From NCBI GenBank assembly GCA_965223165.1, contig CBDCVQ010000014.1:62001-126000 (forward strand): a DNA stretch of 64,000 bases, given 5' to 3'. This document shows, piece after piece, positions 61,701 to 64,000 of the stretch. Source of the stretch: JABDMH01 sp965223165. GTDB taxonomy: Bacteria; Bacteroidota; Bacteroidia; Chitinophagales; Saprospiraceae. The stretch's first letter is position 1; every line of letters begins with the position of its first letter. A model generated the notes under the pieces. That model had not been told where the DNA came from. It ran no database searches and saw only the letters and a list, made by a program, of their open reading frames with translations. The position numbers were made by a program, and so were the translations under genes.

Positions 61701-64000
61701 GTACTCCAGGTTGCCGACTGCCGGTTCGGTAGCCAAAATCCCAAATCCACAGCCCTCAAGGTCGACTTGACCTGGGCATAGGAGCGTGGGATCGGTAGTG
61801 TCATTGATCGTGATCAGTTGAGTGCAACTGGCCTGGTTGTCACAACTATCGATAACTACGAAGGTTCGAGTGATCTCAATCGGGCAAAATCCGGTCTGCT
61901 GGTCGTAATAAAAGAGGCTATCAAAGCCACAGTTATCAGCCGCTGTACCGCCTGCCGCGACAAATTCTGCCAGGGTGAGTGGTCGGTTAGCCAGACTAAA
62001 TGCCAGATTGCCGACCAGTGCCTCCGTGGCGAGTGTACCCACATCGCAGGCCTCCAGATCTACCTGTCCAGGGCAGGTGATGGTCGGTAGGGTAGTATCA
62101 TTGATGGTGATCAGCTGGGTGCAACTGACGGCATTGCCGCAGCTGTCTACCACAACGAAGGTACGGGTGACCTCGATCGGACATCGGTTCAAATCTGTGT
62201 CAAAATAGTATAGACTATCGATGCCGCAATTATCACCGGCTGTTCCTCCTGCAGCCACTAGCTCGGCCAGCGTAATGATGCGGACACCGGGGCTGTACGG
62301 CAGATCGGCCACCAGCGGCTCCGTTGCCAGGGCTCCCACATTGCATGCCTCCAAGTCCACCTGGGCTGGGCAGGTGATGAAAGGATCCGTGGTATCATTG
62401 ATCGTGATCAACTGCGTGCACTCGGCCCGATTGCCACAGCTATCGGTGGCGACAAACGTACGGGTCACCTCAATCGGGCAGGTGGACGTCTGTGCATCGA
62501 TGTAATATAAGCTGTCAATGCCACAGAGATCTAGTGCAGCTCCACCGATACCTTGTAGCTCGCCGACAGTGATAGAACGTATGGACTCGCTGTATTCGAG
62601 ATTGCCGACCAGCGGCTCGGTAGCAAGGGCACTCACATCACAATTCTCGAGATCTACCTGGGCCGGACATGATATGGTCGGCAGGGTGGTATCGTCAATG
62701 GTGATGAGTTGTTGGCATGACACACGGTTGTTGCAGCTGTCCACGACCACGAAGGTCCGGGTGACAGTGATCGGACATAGGCCAGACTGACTGTCAATAT
62801 AGTATAAGCTATCGATGACGCAATTGTCACTAGCATCACCACCGGCAGCCACAAGCTCAGGCACGGTCAAAAATCGAATGTCCGTGCTAAATTCCAGATT
62901 ACCGACGAGAGGTTCGGTCGCCAGGGCGGTGACATCACATGCTTCCAAGGCTAGATCCGTGGGGCAAGTGAGTTGAGGGTCGGTTATATCGTCGATGGTG
63001 ATGTCTTGTGTGCATGTCACGGTGTTGCCACAGCTATCCACGGCGACGAAGGTCCGGGTGATCAAGATCGGACAGCTTCCCGCCAACAAGTCCGAATAGT
63101 AGAGGCTGTCAAATCCACAATTGTCACTGACGAGTCCACCCGCTCCAGCCAGCTCGGCATCGGTAATAAAGCGGATGATCGGACTGTATTCCAGATTGCC
63201 CACGGTAGGTTCGTTGGCTAGGATGGTTTCATCACAACCTTCCAAGACTACCACGGCCGGGCAAGTCAGCGACGGATCGGTCGTATCGTTGATGGTGATC
63301 AATTGGGTACAGTCCAGGGTGTTGCCACAGCTGTCCACCACCACAAATGTCCGCGTGATCTCTATGGGGCAAAAGCCCGTCTGCTGATCGTAGTAATACA
63401 GACTGTCAAATCCACAATTATCGCCGGCATTACCTCCCGCAGTCTGAAACTCCAAGAGTGTTAGCATGCGGTTCGCCGTGCTATATTCCAGATTACCTAC
63501 CGATGGCTCTCCAGCCAAGACTGATACATCGCACGCCTCAAGATCAACTTGCGCCGGACAACTAATGGTCGGGATCGTGGTGTCATCGATGGTGATCAAC
63601 TGCGTACAGTCCACGGTGTTGCCACAACTGTCCACCACGACAAAGGTCCGAGTCACTTCGATCGGACAGCGATTCACCTGCCTGTCATAATAGTACAAGC
63701 TGTCTATCCCGCAATTGTCGGCCGCTGTGCCTCCCGCACCTTGAAACTCCGCCAAGGTGAGCATCCGGATCGATTCGCTGTATGCTAGGTTGCCGACGAG
63801 CGACTCTCCAGCCAGGGTCCCCACATTGCAGTCCTCTAAGTCTACCTGCGCCGGACAGGTGATGGTCGGGTCGGTCGTATCGTTGACCGTGATAAGTTGG
63901 GTGCAAGACGAGCGGTTATTGCAACTGTCCGTGGCGACAAAGGTCCTCGTGATCTCCCTTGGGCAGGTGCTAGTCACCTGATCTCGGTAGTATAGGCTGT
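52788..64000 (-). CDS. Giant repeat adhesin with gliding-motility-type C-terminal domain (N-terminus outside window)
   Basis: The frame is open from the right edge to TAA at 52788-52790: over 3,730 visible residues, and the repeats continue past the edge. From the visible N-terminal side: about 19 units of 99 residues (roughly 63.9-58.2 kb) with ITINDTTDPTITCPAQVDLE, GGTA.DNCGIDSLYYYD and TRTFVVVDSCGN; an HYR-like and an Ig-like domain (about 58.2-57.7 kb); 27 units of 51 residues (about 57.7-53.6 kb) of the form ICEGDTY.FNG..L...GTY...L.S..GCDSVVTL.L.VHP; two further Ig/PKD-like domains; and a C-terminal CHU_C domain starting NAFTPNGDGFNDYFEV, a type B T9SS signal. It should be secreted by T9SS, held on the cell surface with the neighbouring PorP/SprF-like protein, and act in adhesion or gliding. 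Almost every unit has paired Cys, so disulfides are likely. Confidence 0.9.
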   Translation of the reverse strand, partial: SLYYRDQVTSTCPREITRTFVATDSCNNRSSCTQLITVNDTTDPTITCPAQVDLEDCNVGTLAGESLVGNLAYSESIRMLTLAEFQGAGGTAADNCGIDSLYYYDRQVNRCPIEVTRTFVVVDSCGNTVDCTQLITIDDTTIPTISCPAQVDLEACDVSVLAGEPSVGNLEYSTANRMLTLLEFQTAGGNAGDNCGFDSLYYYDQQTGFCPIEITRTFVVVDSCGNTLDCTQLITINDTTDPSLTCPAVVVLEGCDETILANEPTVGNLEYSPIIRFITDAELAGAGGLVSDNCGFDSLYYSDLLAGSCPILITRTFVAVDSCGNTVTCTQDITIDDITDPQLTCPTDLALEACDVTALATEPLVGNLEFSTDIRFLTVPELVAAGGDASDNCVIDSLYYIDSQSGLCPITVTRTFVVVDSCNNRVSCQQLITIDDTTLPTISCPAQVDLENCDVSALATEPLVGNLEYSESIRSITVGELQGIGGAALDLCGIDSLYYIDAQTSTCPIEVTRTFVATDSCGNRAECTQLITINDTTDPFITCPAQVDLEACNVGALATEPLVADLPYSPGVRIITLAELVAAGGTAGDNCGIDSLYYFDTDLNRCPIEVTRTFVVVDSCGNAVSCTQLITINDTTLPTITCPGQVDLEACDVGTLATEALVGNLAFSLANRPLTLAEFVAAGGTAADNCGFDSLFYYDQQTGFCPIEITRTFVVIDSCDNQASCTQLITINDTTDPTLLCPGQVDLEGCGFGILATEPAVGNLEYSTGIRDITDAELVAAGGSVSDNCGFDSLYYYDVAVGSCPIQITRTFVAVDSCGNSVNCTQIITIDDTTDPQLTCPVDVALEACDVSTLATEQQVGNLEYSEAIRFLSVAEMQAAGGDASDECAIDSLYYFDSQSGLCPMVVTRTFVVVDSCNNRVSCQQLITIDDTTLPTISCPAQLDLEACDVSTLATEPLVGNLEYSETVRFITVGELQGIGGSAADPCGIDSLYYFDVQNETCPIEVTRTFVATDSCGNRAECTQLITINDTTDPFLTCPSQVDLEDCNVGALSSEPLVGNLQFSPGIRMITLAELTAAGGTAGDNCGIDSLYYSDVAVNRCPIEITRTFVVIDSCGNSFSCTQLITINDTTIPTITCPGQVDLEACDVSVLASEPLVGNLAFSLANRSITLAELVAAGGTAADNCGSDSLFYFDVQTGFCPIEITRTFVIVDSCDNQVSCTQLITINDTTNPTLTCPGPVDLEGCGVGMLATEPSVGNLEYSTDIRILTPTELSVAGGSVSDNCGFDSLYYYDVSIGSCPTEITRTFVAVDSCGNSVECTQLITIDDTEDPVLTCPVQVDLEACDVAALATEPLVGNLAYSESARIVTLAELTAAGGSASDNCIIDSLYYFDSQSGRCPIIVTRTFVVTDTCGNRVDCQQIITIDDTTLPVITCPNQVDLEACDLSALQTEALVGNLGYSPGITSITPAQLQGTGATASDLCGIDSIYYRDLVTGACPMIITRTFTVLDSCGNEAACDQIITIDDLTNPGITCPADLNLEACGLDDLATELLTGNLGYSAVPSLITLGEFQAAGGDASDGCGLDSIYYFDVAVDECPITVTRTFAAVDSCGNRTECQQTITIDDTTLPVLTCPAQVDLLLCGLGELALEPLVGNLEFSLINRPITVAELQASGGDASDNCGIVDLYYFDNPSGDCPITILRTFVLVDSCLNEVQCTQTITIDDIDGPQLTCPGQLDLEACDEGVLANEAAAGHLEYSEAVRFLTLAELQGAGGSAADNCGFDSLYYFDVMAGSCPMVITRTFVAVDSCGNRTDCQQIININDLTAPVVTCPTDATYDGCSLSDVARLSGLAHSAITIIIDQLTFEALEPGVSSIFDACGILSITYKDQVINQRCPIVIERTFVVTDVCNQSSTCTQTITVQDVTLPEIDGVPGDETVDCDEVPSVPQLGSDVTATDNCGTPQLTFQQDSIPGQCENTYSLVRTWTALDACGNEVEATQTITVVNCGPTVVIEVNPNPVCQHETVTFTAVITDNYIAPAYQWQKWDGSSWVHMPATSVPFVIDDVAVSDAGRYRLLVADDVANINDPDCRVTSNEVELVVNPVYNTVLDAEMCDGDTYNFHGDLLTESGTYVENLLSAAGCDSIVTLNLQVLTILTESIAVSICENEFYDFGGEQLNMAGTYVDTLLSRLGCDSVVTLDLTIRPIVDSVIVASICEGDMYRFFGVAYRIAGVYDEVVTGSNGCDSVVILDLSVHPTYEVTLDEEICEGSEYVFHGDTLTETGTYQEILTTVNGCDSTITLNLTVHPAYFIEQQVQLCQDQSHEFYGQTLTETGIYTQSFTTQSGCDSIIQLDLQVLDVLSTHLSDSICEGASYTFGTRTLNSTGTYVDSLVSASQCDSIVTLELTVLPALQTALDVSICDGETYPFNGSMLGTSGTYVETFISSFGCDSTVTLNLVVHPTYAISLSEQICAGDTYDFNGDVLDSTGTYIDSLTTSAGCDSVVTLNLVVHPIYETHVPIQICADQTYNFHGQTLDVAGTYTDTLLTAEGCDSVVVLDLEVLEILSTVLDESICEGDMYTFNGESLTTSGVYEHALVSANGCDSVVTLNLTVHPNISVSLDAEICQGETYAFNGQSLTAAGTYVETFTSAVGCDSVVTLDLVVHQPSAVSLTEQLCAGETYDFNGRTLDSTGVYVDSLVTGAGCDSVVTLSLTVYPTYDDTIRMQICDGYTFDFFDLTLGTAGTYAETVPSAHGCDSTVTLLLEVLEILQTDLEEEICEGETFNFNGEILSQPGSYEQTYTSVIGCDSVVTLDLTVHQTQQTALTAEICEGEVYAFAGDSLEVAGTYAETLTSSAGCDSIVTLTLVVHRPAATTLMEEICQGEQFSFNGRSLDADGIYIDSLLTSEGCDSIVTLDLTVWPTYDDTLTLQICEGDTYDFFGNSLGTAGTYTETVSTVHGCDSTVTLVLSVWETLRTDLHEEICEGESFNFNGDVVSETGTYSQSFASSIGCDSVVTLHLLVHSIPQTTLNAEICQDEFYVFAGDTLNATGVYTETLTAITGCDSVVTLDLTVHPRYEVPYDFSICEGENVQLAGKTYDQSGTYFDTLQTSQGCDSILIINLEVREIRYETIEEVICDDISYDFHGTLLTVGGTYVDTLTSSLGCDSVVTLELEVLEVQETQLDVQVCLGQTYDFNGTIVSTTGTYVDQFTSENGCDSIVTLNFRAVETLEVFIRDTICENDSVIINGVAYHTAGTYTDSLIAAAGCDSVLHIDIYVAPLEFTNLTETICEGASLAFGSRTLTETGTYLDTLSSVFGCDSVVTLELTVVPTLHTTLVESICEGETYTVGMETFDVSGNYEVTLISTSTGCDSVVTLDLTVIPLAMSTTEVEICENEEYTFNGKVYHTSGTYIDTLIAASGCDSLSILELIVHPLEFSTEMHDLCTGEVAEIQGVQYGSDTTFVLVYPSVHGCDSSVTYQITVTPVVTLTGADLAICEGESATLTISVEGTEDPVLLWEPAIGLSCTDCLSPEASPDTTTTYRVSTVGCRGDVVEAFVTLTVEPYPGLTVSPDQTINLGQPITLMATNEFAHYPINWYDDITGELLCTDCPNLPRNFSVPGEYRYRAESANNLGCAEEAVVVLQAEDPCELEKIVASNAFTPNGDGFNDYFEVRNDGISNITLVEVFSRWGEKVFESSVSGDLWDGTFRGEPLNPAVFMYTIRGVCQDDSDFILTGNVTLIR

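Noticed and set aside
53600..63980. Tandem repeats as a possible CRISPR array
   Set aside because: Repeats are in one open frame, encode protein units of 99 and 51 residues, and lack uniform short repeats with unique spacers.

Overview
The window reads as chromosomal DNA of a Bacteroidota bacterium, most likely of the Saprospiria (Lewinella-like) kind. The evidence is a giant repeat adhesin ending in a gliding-motility-type C-terminal domain beside a PorP/SprF-family outer-membrane protein, a small protein with a type IX secretion (T9SS) tail, a DUF5916 barrel protein, a Bacteroidota-type RpoD of 291 residues, and several upstream boxes fitting the Bacteroidota -7 promoter consensus TAnnTTTG. 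Base composition is moderate (about half G+C) with one clearly AT-rich intergenic island near 29.1-29.3 kb. I saw no rRNA, tRNA, CRISPR array, insertion sequence or prophage.

Layout. 1-5 kb: end of a uracil-DNA-glycosylase-like gene, an LpxL-type acyltransferase, a sterol-desaturase-family hydroxylase, and an M14 peptidase broken by one base. 5-13 kb: GtrA and GT39 membrane proteins, a Cys-rich lipoprotein, an OmpA lipoprotein, an M48-like protein that has lost its zinc site, truA, an arginase-family enzyme, a small kinase-like ATPase and a CBS protein. 13-23 kb: DUF5916, TPR and DUF2461 genes, purC with a nucleoside transporter, and small hypotheticals. 22-28 kb: housekeeping genes rpoD, pnp, rpsO and mazG. 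28-33.5 kb: ribA and a four-gene phenylalanine/tyrosine operon (pheA, aminotransferase, tyrA, DAHP synthase-chorismate mutase). 33.8-43.5 kb: M16 peptidase, T9SS cargo, gltD and gltB. 43.7-50.7 kb: a complete his operon (hisG-D-C-B-H-A-F-IE). 51.5-64 kb: the PorP/SprF-like gene and the giant repeat protein, which runs off the right edge.

The most interesting signals are not in the ordinary gene list. Upstream of pheA is a complete translation-coupled attenuator: an 18-codon leader peptide with seven consecutive aromatic codons, an antiterminator arm that begins right after the leader stop codon, and an intrinsic terminator. Upstream of hisG is a second leader, with four consecutive His codons and the same stop-codon/antiterminator arrangement. 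Both lie behind TTG/CTG-N20-TAnnTTTG promoters. The two biosynthetic operons therefore appear to be controlled by the same ribosome-stalling logic known from enteric bacteria.

Other points: a dispersed intergenic repeat in three copies (about 160-290 bp, two copies with a conserved hairpin); a second inverted-repeat element; exact 1485-bp and 612-bp higher-order repeats in the giant gene; and three single-base frameshifts (M14 peptidase, hisA, hisC) in short G/C runs, which look more like sequence errors or very recent mutations than decay.
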